A stretch of DNA of 64,000 nt from Salinimicrobium sp963709775 (GTDB lineage: Bacteria > Bacteroidota > Bacteroidia > Flavobacteriales > Flavobacteriaceae): assembly GCA_963709775.1 (NCBI GenBank), contig CAVPXS010000011.1, positions 62,001 through 126,000 of the forward strand, in the 5' to 3' direction. Under the pieces are notes generated by a model, which ran no database searches, was not told the DNA's origin, and saw only the letters and a program-made list of their open reading frames with translations. Every line of letters starts with the position of its first letter. The stretch's first letter is position 1. Position numbers and translations under genes: made by a program. Shown one piece after another: positions 35,682 through 46,200 of this stretch.

Positions 35682-36864
35682 GCCTGGTATTTTCAGCTAA
35701 TTGCATGAATGCTTCATAGGCTTCTTCTTCGGAAGGCTTTTCACCTTCTCCTCCCCAGTAATTCAAGATCTGTTGATAACCAGGGTTCACAAGAACTTCA
35801 AGAGGATTATTGAACCCAAGCTTTTTAAGAGGCCACCATGCCCAGCCGATGTTATTTTCTTCCATTAATCTTATGGCATCTGTAAACCACACATTGGAAT
35901 TTTCTCCGGTTTCCCCCAGCCATACAGGAGCGTTGTATTTATTTCTGAAGTCAATGAATTGCTGAATGGAAGCGGTGTCATTATAGTTCCAGTACTTGTG
36001 GAAACTAATGACCATATTATCATCCCAGGGCGGAAGAATTCCGTTGTAGTTATTACCCCACCCGTTACCTTCAATGATGACGATATGATTATTGTCTACT
36101 TCCCGAATGGCTTTGGTAATGTCGACCATAAGTTTTTTGAGAGGAGCATTTAATGTATCCTGAATACCATGTTTATGTTTGCCCTCTTCAAAGGTCCAGT
36201 TGGGTTCATTAATGATATCGTAAGCTCCAATCCAGGGTTCATCCTTGTACCTTTCAGCCAGTTTTTTCCACAATGCCACCAGCTTTTTTTGATTGGCTTC
36301 ACTTTCCCAAAGAGAAGGTTTAGAAGGATCGCGATCAGAAATATTAACATCATGTCCCTGCCCGCCAGGAGCAGCATGCATGTCCAGGATAAGGTACATT
36401 TCATTTGCCTCTGCCCAGCTTAAGAGCGAGTCGGTCATTTGAAATCCTTTTTCCAGCCAGGTATTCTCACCTTTCACCGGCTCGTCTTCTACCGGAAGCG
36501 TGTAAAGATTATAATGCATGGGGAGACGTACTGAGTTAAAGCCCCAGCTCTTCATGGAATCTATATCTATCTTTCGGGTGTGATTTTGCAGCCAGGCCTC
36601 GTAGAACTCTTCAGTTTTTTCCAGACCTATTAATTCTTCAACATGCTTTCTAATCACGTACTGCTGTCCTGAAAATGGCACTTTAAGCATATATCCTTCC
36701 TGAAGCATATGCCCGCCCAGGCCTATTCCTCTTAGAAGGACATTTTCACCATTTCTGTCAACAATCTTTTGACCTTGGGTGTGTAGAAATTCCGAAGATG
36801 AAGTTCCTTGTGAGAATCCTGCAAAAGATGCAATTAGAACTACTATTAAGAGAAGATGTTTCAT
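35671..36864 (-). CDS. Glycoside hydrolase family 5 endoglucanase
   Basis: From ATG 36864 the 397-residue protein has a signal peptide (LLLIVVLIASFAGFSQ) and a GH5 barrel with the acid/base Glu220 in YDIINEPNW and the nucleophile Glu318 in WLGETGEN; NSVRLPMHYNLY and DMHAAPGGQ are also typical. In this setting an exo- or endo-beta-1,3- or beta-1,6-glucanase role is likely. The catalytic domain is complete, but the natural C-terminus was probably a CBM6-like module that is now out of frame. ATG 36915 is upstream of the GH30 stop and less likely. Confidence 0.88.
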   Translation of the reverse strand: MKHLLLIVVLIASFAGFSQGTSSSEFLHTQGQKIVDRNGENVLLRGIGLGGHMLQEGYMLKVPFSGQQYVIRKHVEELIGLEKTEEFYEAWLQNHTRKIDIDSMKSWGFNSVRLPMHYNLYTLPVEDEPVKGENTWLEKGFQMTDSLLSWAEANEMYLILDMHAAPGGQGHDVNISDRDPSKPSLWESEANQKKLVALWKKLAERYKDEPWIGAYDIINEPNWTFEEGKHKHGIQDTLNAPLKKLMVDITKAIREVDNNHIVIIEGNGWGNNYNGILPPWDDNMVISFHKYWNYNDTASIQQFIDFRNKYNAPVWLGETGENSNVWFTDAIRLMEENNIGWAWWPLKKLGFNNPLEVLVNPGYQQILNYWGGEGEKPSEEEAYEAFMQLAENTRLGK

Positions 36865-36886
36865 GACAGTTAAAAATTTAATGCAT

Positions 36887-38332
36887 TTATTCCCACACAT
36901 AAGTTCCCACCGCACCGGGATTAAGTGAAGCGGTTATCCACTTCCCACTGTATTCTATATTAAAATTTTGAAAGCTGTTGCCGTCATTAAGTACAATCAG
37001 CACTTTGTCTCCTGATGGTGTCCTGAAAGCAACATTGTACAGATCACCAATAATATTACTGGAAATGCGCACCGAACCGGCAGGCACAAATTTGGATGCA
37101 TGTGCAATGATGTAGTAGCCAACATTTTCGGTGTACGAGGAGCTACCGGTGACTGTTACTGCACCTTTACAAGTGGTGCAACCTCCCTCGGTATGTGGGC
37201 CAAAGCTTGAATTATTAGCAAGGTTCCATTCCAGGGCAGTTTTACTCCAGTTTCGCATAGAACCAATAATTACATTCCTTAAATGCCATTTTAGATCTCC
37301 TCCAAAATCTCCATTTGAAGCCGTATATTGTTCTGTGAAATAGATGTCTTTATTGGGATATGCCTCATGAACTGTAGACAAAGCTGAGATATCACCAGCG
37401 TACAAATGAAATGCCGAGCCGGCAATATATTGTCTGGCCTCAGGATCGTTGAGAATGGAAATAGGATAACCGGGATTATCTGCATTATGGTCGTAGATGA
37501 TGATCTTTGTTTCTATTCCGGCATTTTTGAAGGCAGGTCCCAATGCATTTTTAATAAAATTTGCTTGTTCTGTTGCCGTCATATGCATGCTGGGATTATT
37601 CCCGGCATGTAAAGGCTCATTTTGAGGTGTAAGGGCATGTATAGGTATACCCAGTTTCTTCATTTCCTGAATGTACTTCACCAAATAATCTGCATAGACA
37701 TCATAGTATTCTGGCTGGAGACTTCCTCCAATAGTACTGTCGTTGTCCTTCATCCAAACAGGTGGGGACCAGGGTGTGGCCATTATACCTATATCGGGAT
37801 TAATCTTCAGGATCTCCTGTAAGAGCGGGATGACATCTTCCATGTCGGGTTCAAGACTGAATTCCGAAAGGTCTTCATCTGTTTGTCCTTCGGGAAGATC
37901 GTTATAGGAAAAAGCCGAAGCATTAAGATCTGATGCACCAACACTTATCCTTAGGTAGCTAATACCTATGGAATTTTCACTATGGCCAAAAAGTTTTTGG
38001 AGCAATTCCTGTTTTTTAGTGGAATTAAGGGAATTGATCACCTCTGCACTGCCTCCGGTTAAGGTAAAGCCAAAGCCTTCAACAGTTTGATAAGTTTCTA
38101 ATGTGCTTATCTTAATAGAAGGATAAGAATTATTTAAGGTTCCAAAAGCAAGAATTCCAGTTTGCTTTTTAAATTTCTGAGATTGATCTTGGGTTGTAAG
38201 ATAAAAATCCACCTCATTCTCCACTTGAGGTGGTTGAGGTGGAGCCGGTGGATCTGGTTCACTGTCGCTGCTACAACTGGCATTTAAGAAGAGCAAAAGC
38301 AAAGTTAGGATAAGGCCTCTCATGATTTTCAT
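36887..38332 (-). CDS. Glycoside hydrolase family 30 (probable endo-beta-1,6-glucanase), lipoprotein
   Basis: The 481-residue lipoprotein (lipobox NASC, Cys20, followed by SDSEPDPPAPPQPP linker) has the GH30 barrel with acid/base Glu239 in TPQNEP and nucleophile Glu334 in YFTEQYT, plus the side beta domain at the C-terminus. The GH30 motifs FGFTLTGGSAEVIN and MATPWSPPVWMK are clear. In laminarin loci GH30 enzymes typically cut beta-1,6 branches; that specificity is inferred from context. The acidic sequence after Cys suggests surface exposure. Confidence 0.9.
   Translation of the reverse strand: MKIMRGLILTLLLLFLNASCSSDSEPDPPAPPQPPQVENEVDFYLTTQDQSQKFKKQTGILAFGTLNNSYPSIKISTLETYQTVEGFGFTLTGGSAEVINSLNSTKKQELLQKLFGHSENSIGISYLRISVGASDLNASAFSYNDLPEGQTDEDLSEFSLEPDMEDVIPLLQEILKINPDIGIMATPWSPPVWMKDNDSTIGGSLQPEYYDVYADYLVKYIQEMKKLGIPIHALTPQNEPLHAGNNPSMHMTATEQANFIKNALGPAFKNAGIETKIIIYDHNADNPGYPISILNDPEARQYIAGSAFHLYAGDISALSTVHEAYPNKDIYFTEQYTASNGDFGGDLKWHLRNVIIGSMRNWSKTALEWNLANNSSFGPHTEGGCTTCKGAVTVTGSSSYTENVGYYIIAHASKFVPAGSVRISSNIIGDLYNVAFRTPSGDKVLIVLNDGNSFQNFNIEYSGKWITASLNPGAVGTYVWE
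37281..37293. repeat. Palindromic motif AAAATGNCATTTT (in GH30 gene)
   Basis: TTAAATGCCATTTTAGA lies in the GH30 gene; the 11-bp core AAATGNCATTT is intact. Confidence 0.7.
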
Positions 38333-38357
38333 TTTTTCCTCTTCTTCAGAGGATATT

Positions 38358-39446
38358 TTATTGGTACACTCTTACGTAATCAATTTCCATAGTGCCCGAA
38401 ACAAAGTCGGGATCAATTGTGCCTCCTAGCGTACCTCCTACCGCGATGTTCAAGATCAAGAACTGGCTGGAATCAAAAGGCCAGGTGCTTGCATTTTTTG
38501 TGGCAGGATTGTAGGTGTAGTGCACCTTTCCGTCAACCGAAAAAACTAGTTTTTCACGTGTCCACTCAAGCCCATAGACGTGAAATTCTGTAGTGGCAGT
38601 TGGGACAGATTTGGTAGCCACATTTTGAGTACCACCGTAACTTGAGGGTGTGTGAATAGCACTAATGATGGTGTTAGCATTGTTGCCCACATGCTCCATA
38701 ATATCTATTTCGCCACAAGCAGGCCAACCTACAGAGGTGACGTCTGAGCCTAAAGTCCAGATAGCAGGCCAGGTACCACCGCCCTGAGGCAGTTTAGCTC
38801 TCACCTCTACTTTTCCATAGGTGAAACTAAATTTACCTTGTGTCTTCATACGAGTGGATGTATAGGAAGCGCCCTCGTAATTTTCCTTTTTGGCAGTTAT
38901 CTTCAGTATGCCATTGTTTACTTCGACGTTTTCAGGTCGGTTTGTATAAAACTGAGATTCACTATTACCCCAGCCATTATCGCCTCTGCCAATGTCATAG
39001 GTCCATTTGGAAGCATCGGGTGTGCCACTGTAGTTGAATTCTTCGGAAAAGATCATCCTTTGAGTAACAAAAATGGTCACTGATTCTCCTTTGGAGATAA
39101 ACTCACTGCCGTTATAGGCAGAGACAAATAACTGATAAGTATTAGTTCCGCTTCCTACATAAGTGTAGGAAAGTTTATTTGAAGTAGTTTCTAACACATC
39201 GCCATTACCAAAATTCACTTTATAGGATTTGGCATTTTTTGCCGAAAAAGAGACATTGATCTCTCCACTGCCATCTCCGTTTGGATTGGAAGCAGAACTA
39301 CCAACAATTTCCACCTCAACCGTAAGATCAGAAAGCTTTGAGGTTTCCTCTTCATTGGGGTCAGAACTGCTACAGCTCATTGGAATGATCCAAAAAATTA
39401 GGCAAAAGAATGGCCTGAGCTTAAAAAATAGCTTTCGATAATTCAT
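38358..39446 (-). CDS. GH16 beta-glucanase with N-terminal PKD-like module, lipoprotein
   Basis: From ATG 39446 the 362-residue lipoprotein (lipobox PMSC) has a PKD-like module (VNFGNGDVLETTSNKLSYTY) and then a GH16 jelly roll with catalytic motif GEIDIMEHVG, GQWPAIW-like GGGTWPAIWTLG, and the end MEIDYVRVYQ. It would cut beta-1,3-glucan at the cell surface. Its N-terminal module resembles that of the neighbouring surface-binding lipoprotein. The frame is open to 39533, but the signal peptide begins at MNYRKLFF. Confidence 0.92.
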   Translation of the reverse strand: MNYRKLFFKLRPFFCLIFWIIPMSCSSSDPNEEETSKLSDLTVEVEIVGSSASNPNGDGSGEINVSFSAKNAKSYKVNFGNGDVLETTSNKLSYTYVGSGTNTYQLFVSAYNGSEFISKGESVTIFVTQRMIFSEEFNYSGTPDASKWTYDIGRGDNGWGNSESQFYTNRPENVEVNNGILKITAKKENYEGASYTSTRMKTQGKFSFTYGKVEVRAKLPQGGGTWPAIWTLGSDVTSVGWPACGEIDIMEHVGNNANTIISAIHTPSSYGGTQNVATKSVPTATTEFHVYGLEWTREKLVFSVDGKVHYTYNPATKNASTWPFDSSQFLILNIAVGGTLGGTIDPDFVSGTMEIDYVRVYQ

Positions 39447-39533
39447 TTTTAAAGTATAAAGTTGATGATGCCAACCTGGTAAATTTCCGGAGGATATTAA
39501 TTTCCTCCGGAAATCTTCAGGTTTCTTCGGCAA

Positions 39534-40505
39534 TTATTCAGCCGGCACTTCTTCCGCCGGAACAAGCTTCATATACCAGGCATTGCCTACCTCAGTACCC
39601 TGAACTCTTAGATACAAGTAATCTGGTGTAATATCAAGAATTTCATATTCTTTCTGGACCGCACCATAACCAATGAAGGTCTGAGTCCCCACAAGATTGA
39701 TACTTGTTTGAGTGGAAGGTGTCGAAGCATCTAGGCCTGTTGTTGAAGGACCAAAAGTTAATTCGGAGGTACCGCCATCATAACTGTCATAACAAGCTTC
39801 CTCTCCTGAATCTGGAATATTGGGAAGTGTAGTAAGGTCACCGGTCTTGGTAAAAGCCCCTTCTGGCGCATCTACAGATAGAGTAAAGCTGTTTTCACTT
39901 TGCTGAGTAAAGGTATAGGTTGCAGAATATAAACAGTCTGCAGATCCAACTTTCTCCTCTACTCCGGCAGCCCACCATTCAGGAACAACCGAACCTGCCC
40001 ATGGTCCCACGCCAAGGTGACCGGTTACAGATTTATCTACCACCCATGTTTTGGCACCATCACCTTCTTCTTCCAAATAATCTCCACCTGTTAAGGCGGT
40101 GATGATTTCAGGGTCTGGATTATACACGCTATTTACGGTAAGTTCACGGGTAACGAACGTAGTAGTTCCACCACGACCGTAGGCAATTATGGATATAGTA
40201 TATGTGTTTACTCCAGGTAGAGTAAATCTTTTATAAGCCTGACCTTTAAAAGGCACAAAATTTGGATCTGTAGTGGTGCCATAGTCGATTTCATAGGTCA
40301 TGGCATTATCTGCGGTTACTGTTAAGACAACCTCCCCCGATCCTCCTCCGTAAGGATTTTCGTCATCTGCTCCTACAATATCTGCATGAAGTTCAATGTT
40401 TGACGGTGCTGCAAGATCACCAAATTCATAATCTGTGTCTGAACAACCCAGAATTAAAAGGCTGGCAAAAATCAGACTTATTCCCTTTATTAATTTCGTT
40501 TTCAT
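39534..40505 (-). CDS. Surface glycan-binding lipoprotein, PKD-like domain
   Basis: The 323-residue lipoprotein (lipobox LILGC, Cys21) has an N-terminal PKD-like module (GGGSGEVVLTVTADNAMTYEIDYG) and a C-terminal domain with WVVDKSVTGHLGVGPW and many aromatic residues, fitting a glucan-binding surface protein positioned after SusD. No catalytic residues are seen. It shares the NPyGgGSGE...yeidyG module with the downstream GH16 lipoprotein. The exact ligand is inferred from context. Confidence 0.8.
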   Translation of the reverse strand: MKTKLIKGISLIFASLLILGCSDTDYEFGDLAAPSNIELHADIVGADDENPYGGGSGEVVLTVTADNAMTYEIDYGTTTDPNFVPFKGQAYKRFTLPGVNTYTISIIAYGRGGTTTFVTRELTVNSVYNPDPEIITALTGGDYLEEEGDGAKTWVVDKSVTGHLGVGPWAGSVVPEWWAAGVEEKVGSADCLYSATYTFTQQSENSFTLSVDAPEGAFTKTGDLTTLPNIPDSGEEACYDSYDGGTSELTFGPSTTGLDASTPSTQTSINLVGTQTFIGYGAVQKEYEILDITPDYLYLRVQGTEVGNAWYMKLVPAEEVPAE

Positions 40506-40506
40506 A

Positions 40507-41607
40507 TTAGTCGTTTGTTAGCGTTATATTGTCCATGAAGATAACTTCCTGCTGTCCTTCGGCTGAGTCATTAAACCTGAACACCATCTGGGTAAACATG
40601 GCATCATCTGGAATAGATTCCATGTCGCTAAAGTCAAAGGTTAGCACTTCCCATTCTCCCGAAGTAGTAATTGGTGTTTTAACTACAGCTCCATAAGGAT
40701 TTGCTTCACTTGCTCCAATGGCCCACTCAAGTTCCATATTAAACATTTTTCCAATGTTGGCAGGGTCTGGATTATAAACCATCATGGTGATAACCTGACC
40801 TTGCGCGAAATCAATAGGAATATTTAACGGACTATAGGTACCGCTCCATGGTGCATGTCCATTAGTGTACTTACCAACGTTACTACTGGCATTAATTCCT
40901 GAAGGGTCTGGATTTTCGACTACTTCAAAAGCTTGTTGCCCCCAATCGTCAAAAGTACCAAAGAATGCCACTCCTGGTCTTTCAAAGGTAACAGGCAAAC
41001 CGAATAGATCCTTAGTGGCCTCACTAGTCGCAGCACCTCCACTTAATGCTACTACACGAAGGGTGTAAGGTCCCCCATCAGCAGGGTAAGTATGAGGTGG
41101 TAGTTCTTCATCAATAGCAAGAGGAGTACCTTCTTCATTATCTACATCCCCGTAAAAAACAAGGAAAGATTCAGCATAATCTGCGCTCGCCGAAACTCTC
41201 ACGTTGCCGGTGGTATTAATGACTACGTTTTCAGGTGCACGATAGGTCATGGTCAAAGGAAACTCAGAAGTAACCTCTTCTCCGGCAAGGTTCTTCGCGA
41301 TAACTTGAACCGTATAAGACCCTTCTTCGTAGGAATGAGTAGTACTCTCTCCAGGATCCAAGGTAACAGATTCGTTCGTTTCAGAGCCATCTCCATAAAC
41401 TACCGTGTATGTTACTACACCTTCTCCGGTAGGTGTGATAGTTACGTTCCCAGAGTTATCATTAGTAATATCGAAGATCGCATCAATATTCTCAGTATTA
41501 ACTGTATTTAAAAATGAGATATCCTCATCCAGGCCGCTTGAATCGCTACATCCCATTGCAAAAATCAACAAGAAGAGCATTCCAAAACTTATATTTTTAC
41601 TTTTCAT
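40507..41607 (-). CDS. Surface glycan-binding lipoprotein, two PKD domains plus CBM-like domain
   Basis: The 366-residue lipoprotein (lipobox FAMGC, Cys20) has two PKD-type repeats (VVYGDGSETNESVTLDPG..HSYEEGSYTVQV and VSASADYAESFLVFYGD) and a C-terminal beta-sandwich (FFGTFDDWGQQAFEVVENP to VIFMDNITL) like a CBM4/CBM9-type module. It would hold beta-glucan chains near SusCD. Spacing of 38 bases from susD and 1 base to the next gene shows one operon. Confidence 0.85.
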   Translation of the reverse strand: MKSKNISFGMLFLLIFAMGCSDSSGLDEDISFLNTVNTENIDAIFDITNDNSGNVTITPTGEGVVTYTVVYGDGSETNESVTLDPGESTTHSYEEGSYTVQVIAKNLAGEEVTSEFPLTMTYRAPENVVINTTGNVRVSASADYAESFLVFYGDVDNEEGTPLAIDEELPPHTYPADGGPYTLRVVALSGGAATSEATKDLFGLPVTFERPGVAFFGTFDDWGQQAFEVVENPDPSGINASSNVGKYTNGHAPWSGTYSPLNIPIDFAQGQVITMMVYNPDPANIGKMFNMELEWAIGASEANPYGAVVKTPITTSGEWEVLTFDFSDMESIPDDAMFTQMVFRFNDSAEGQQEVIFMDNITLTND

Positions 41608-41645
41608 ATTTTAATGTTTAATAATCATAATAAAATTTACTTTAT

Positions 41646-43184
41646 CTATTGATAAGCAGGATCCTGCTCTAATAAAGTATTGGTAAGATCCAGCAGCGGA
41701 ATAGGCAGTTTATCATGCTTTTCCCGAACATAGCCTTTGAATTCAAGGTATGTTGGCGCCAGGCCAGCTCTTTGTAAGTCAAACCAGCGATGTCCTTCTC
41801 CTGCCAATTCAAGACGTCTCTCCCGAAGAATATTATCAAAATTCACAGTTACAGGAGCGTTTCCAGATCTTGTCCTAACTGCATTTAATAAAGCTTGTGC
41901 TCTATTCATATCACCACCTCCTCTTACAAGGGCCTCTGCCTCTAATAGATAAGTGTCGGCCAATCTAATGTCATAGAAGTTCTGAGGCCAGTTTCCTTCA
42001 TAATTACCGGCACCTGTATGCCTGTCGTCCTGCGTACCGGCGAATTTCTTTAAGAAATATCCAGTACCCTGGTAACTCTCTTCATAAGAAACTACTCCTA
42101 AACCTGCGAGACTGTCAATGTTACTTATTGTATGTTTATACCTTTGGTCATAGGTACCATCTTGAGCAATAAAGGCATCAACCAGTCTTTGCGTTGGAAC
42201 ATTAAAGCCCCATCCGGCAATAAAGTCTGGAGCACCACGTCCAGCTTCATTTATAGAATATCCCCTAGGTGCCGACATTTGATTTAAAAAGTTACCCTCG
42301 GTACAACCAATGCAACCCCAGTCACCCCAGTTTGAAGCCGAAGTGTGAACAACCTCAAATATAGATTCTGAATTAAACTGATTTTCATTTTCAAAAAGGT
42401 CCCCAAAGTTATCCAGAAGACGATAGCCGTACTGGCTGGTTTCTCCCGGGGTTCCATTAACATCTTGAAATTGTTCTACTGCCTGACCAAATTTTTCCTG
42501 ATTCAAATAAACTTTCCCAAGTAATGCTTTACCAGCACCTTGAGTCGCCCTTCCGGCTTCAGTAGCAAGGTCTAATGAGGTAGGAAGATTAGGAATAGCT
42601 TCCATTAAATCCTGTTCAATTTGTGCATAAACTGCTGCTCTTTCAACTTGCTGAGCATTATTTATTTCATCAGCGCCTAATGGCTTGGTAAATAAAGGAA
42701 CTTCGTAGAATAACCTAATCAAGTCGAAATAGTAATACGCCCTAAGAAATTTCATTTCCGCGACATATCTTTCCTTCAACTGTTCATCCATATTAGTATC
42801 GGGCAATTTTGAAAGCAATACGTTTGCTCTGTATACACCCGAAAAACCTTTTCTCCAAAGTTCCTCCTGAGGTCCTACGGCTGGATCAATGGTATAACTT
42901 GACCAGGCTTGAACTGCGGGAACATCTTGTGAATTTCCTCCTCCTGCATAGAAATCATCGGAAGCCACATTTAGGGCAAATTCTTTTGCTACATAATTTC
43001 CTCCTATCCATCCCACAGGATCATATGCGGCAACAAGACCTGCATATGCCTCTTGTTGATTTCTATAGTAGTTTGCTTCCAAACTAGTTCCACGAGGTTC
43101 TACCTCCAGATATTCATCACTACAAGAAATCAAAACGACTGCTGAAAAAAAGGCAAGTACTGTTAGTTTAATTTTTGTTCTCAT
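41646..43184 (-). CDS. susD: RagB/SusD family nutrient-uptake outer-membrane lipoprotein
   Basis: The 512-residue lipoprotein (lipobox VLISC, Cys21; then SDEYLEVEPRG) has the SusD TPR scaffold: AEMKFLRAYYYFDLIRLFYEVPLFT, GKALLGKVYLNQEKFGQAVEQF, and the RERRLELAGEGHRWFDLQRAG motif near the C-terminus. SusD closes over the SusC pore and binds glycan. It directly follows susC, as is universal in such loci. Confidence 0.95.
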   Translation of the reverse strand: MRTKIKLTVLAFFSAVVLISCSDEYLEVEPRGTSLEANYYRNQQEAYAGLVAAYDPVGWIGGNYVAKEFALNVASDDFYAGGGNSQDVPAVQAWSSYTIDPAVGPQEELWRKGFSGVYRANVLLSKLPDTNMDEQLKERYVAEMKFLRAYYYFDLIRLFYEVPLFTKPLGADEINNAQQVERAAVYAQIEQDLMEAIPNLPTSLDLATEAGRATQGAGKALLGKVYLNQEKFGQAVEQFQDVNGTPGETSQYGYRLLDNFGDLFENENQFNSESIFEVVHTSASNWGDWGCIGCTEGNFLNQMSAPRGYSINEAGRGAPDFIAGWGFNVPTQRLVDAFIAQDGTYDQRYKHTISNIDSLAGLGVVSYEESYQGTGYFLKKFAGTQDDRHTGAGNYEGNWPQNFYDIRLADTYLLEAEALVRGGGDMNRAQALLNAVRTRSGNAPVTVNFDNILRERRLELAGEGHRWFDLQRAGLAPTYLEFKGYVREKHDKLPIPLLDLTNTLLEQDPAYQ

Positions 43185-43212
43185 AATATTATAATTAATT
43201 TTTCTTTTTCAA

Positions 43213-46200
43213 TTAAAAGCCAATAGATGCTCCGAACATATAGGATCTGGCCTGAGGATAAATACCCCTGTCTATACTAAGTACTCCGCCCCCAATTTCT
43301 GGGTCAAATCCCGTATAATTTGTAAGGGTTAAAAGATTTTCACTCATAACGTACACTCTTACCTTCTCAAATCCTATTGAAGATAATGTATTTTCAGGAA
43401 GGGAGTAACCTAACTGAGCTGTTTTGATTCTAAAATAATCTCCATCTTCCAGGTAGAAATCTGATGGATTAGAATAGTTGTTGTTAGGATCGGCATCAGT
43501 CATTCTTGGATAACTATTTGACGTTCCGGGACCGGTCCATCTTTGTAAAGCCTTAGCAGGATAATTTGCATTTGCTATATCCAGCCTTCTAAGTCCCTGG
43601 TAAATTTGGTTTCCACCTGCTCCCTGTCCAAAAATGGTAATATCAAAATTCTTATAATAAGCATTTAAAGTTATACCAAAAGACCAGTCGGGAGTTGGAT
43701 CGCCAATAAAGACCCTATCCTCCTCGGTAATAGTTCCATCCCCATTGGAATCCTGCCATTTAAAATCACCGGGTACTGCGCTAGGTTGAATCAAACCTCC
43801 TCCTTCATTACGATAATTATCTACTTCCTCGGGGGTTTGAAAAATCCCAAGAGTTTTAAAACCAAAGAAGGAATTTACTGCCTGTCCGACGGCCGTTCTG
43901 GTAATAGGGTAAGTACTAGCCTGGAAAGGCACCCCTCCATCAAGAAACTCAACTCCCTCACCTAGGAAAGTAACCTCATTCTTTAAGTATGAAGCATTCC
44001 CGTTTATGGAAAAACCGAAATCATCCATATATTTTTTGTATCCAAGATTTATCTCTACCCCGGTGTTTTCCATATCACCCACGTTGCTTGCCGGGTTGCC
44101 AATAACTCCTGCATAAGCTGCAACTCTTGGATAAAGTAAAATATCAGTGGTGATTTTTTTATACCAATCAACCTCCAAAGAAAAGCCCTTAAAGAATCTT
44201 GATTCAAACCCAATGTTCAACTGGCTGGTCTCTTCCCATTTAAGGTCGGGGTTAGCAGGAGCGTTAGGGCTGTATCCCACATCGTATCGGGTAGTTTGAT
44301 CACCGAACGCATAATTTCTTCCAGAACCAATTGTTGAAAGGAATGTAAGGTCACCCACGTTGTCATTACCTACTATACCATAACTACCTCTTAATTTGAA
44401 AAAATTCACTGGATTCTCTGGACCCCAAAAATCTTCTCTTGAAGCCACCCATCCTATTGAAGCGGAAGGAAAAACCCCATATTTATTATTAGCACCAAAA
44501 CGAGAGGAACCATCACGTCTTACGACTCCACTAAAGAGATATTTTTCTGCATAATTGTAATTAACCCTTGCAAAAAGCGAAGAAACTTTATGAGGTACAT
44601 TTTCATATCCTCCCGCACTAATATCTTCTTCAGGAACATTGAAATTTAAAGAGGCATCGTCGAAATTATCAACAGGAATACCAAATTTGGTAACTGAAGT
44701 TCCTTTGGCTTCGTTTTCTTTATATGCACCCTGTCCTAAAAGGACTGTAAAGTTATGTTCTCCAATCACATCGGAGTAGGAAACTGTGTTTTCAACGTTA
44801 TAATCAAGCTTATCATTATAACTACGGGAAAAAGATGTTTCTGCAGTACTTGTCGAAGTATTTAAAAAACTAACTGGAGTAAAACCCTCACCTCCCCAAT
44901 AGGAATATTTTGCACCTATGTTTGACCTAAACACAAGACCTTCAACGGGTTCAGCTTCTACGAAGGCATTTCCCACAATATTGTCACCAAACCCATAATT
45001 TCCTAAGCGTGTTTGTATATATGCAAGCGGATTTACCATTTCCTGTCCCACATAGTCTGAAATTCCATAAGGATTTCCGTTTGCGTCTCTCATAAGTGGA
45101 AGATCCTGGTTGTATGGATATTGGCCTAATCTCACTGGATCTGTTACAACAAGTGGGGTAAGAGGATCAAGGTTTAGAGCAGAACTTAAAGGACCTCCAT
45201 ACTCACTATTAGTATTTCCTAAACCAATACTTTTTTCTCTCGAAAAACCAACATTTTCACCAAAGGTTAACCACGGAGTGATCTTATGAGTAGAATTGAT
45301 TCGAAGGTTAGTCCTTTCGAAATTTGAAATATCTGTTGCTACGATACCTTCTTCGTCTAAATAGCCAAAAGAAAGATAAAATGTAGAAGTTTCATTACCC
45401 CCACTTATACTAAGTTCATGGTTTTGGCGTATAGCAGAGTCATTAAAAATTGCATCCTGCCAATCTGTTCCTTCACCGTAGATACTTAGGTCGGGGAAAA
45501 GAATAGGGCCACCATCATTTACGCTGGCTTCATTTCTCAAACCGGCATATTGGGTAGCATTTACCAGGTCAACTCTCGTATCAGGTTCAGAGACTCCAAA
45601 ATAAGTGTTATAGTTCACCTTTATTCTTCCTTCTTTTCCAGATTTGGTAGTAATTAGGATCACCCCACTCGCAGCCCTTGCTCCATATATAGCCTGGGAA
45701 GCAGCATCTTTTAAAACTTCAATAGACGCAATGTCAGATTGATTTAAATAACCAATACCACCGTTGTCCACAACAACCCCGTCGACAATCCAAAGAGGAT
45801 TATTGTTATTTAGGGTGGTAATTCCCCGAACCCTAATGGTTGAACCAGATCCAGGCTGTCCACTCGAAGAGGCTACTGTCAAACCGGAAGTACGACCCTG
45901 AAGCGCGTCTCCAACATTATTAATAGGAAGAGTTTCTAAATCTGAAGCATTCACGCTAGAAATTGCTCCTGTTACCACACTTCTTTTCTGGGTACCATAA
46001 CCTACTACCACAACTTCATCTAGAGCAGCAGCACTGGGCGTAAGAGTAATCATTAAATCTTGTTTGTCTCCTACCACAGTTTCGATAGTTTCAAAACCTA
46101 CATAGGAGAAAACAAGTACATCCCCCGGTGAGGCGGTAATTGCAAATTTTCCATCAAAATCTGTAAGGGTTCCTGTTGTAGTACCTTTGATTATAACATT

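Noticed and set aside
35671..35690. Programmed frameshift joining GH5 and the CBM6-like domain
   Set aside because: There is no classical slippery heptamer with a downstream structure at CTTGGAAAATAA; three other genes nearby show the same kind of single-base break, so error or decay is more likely.
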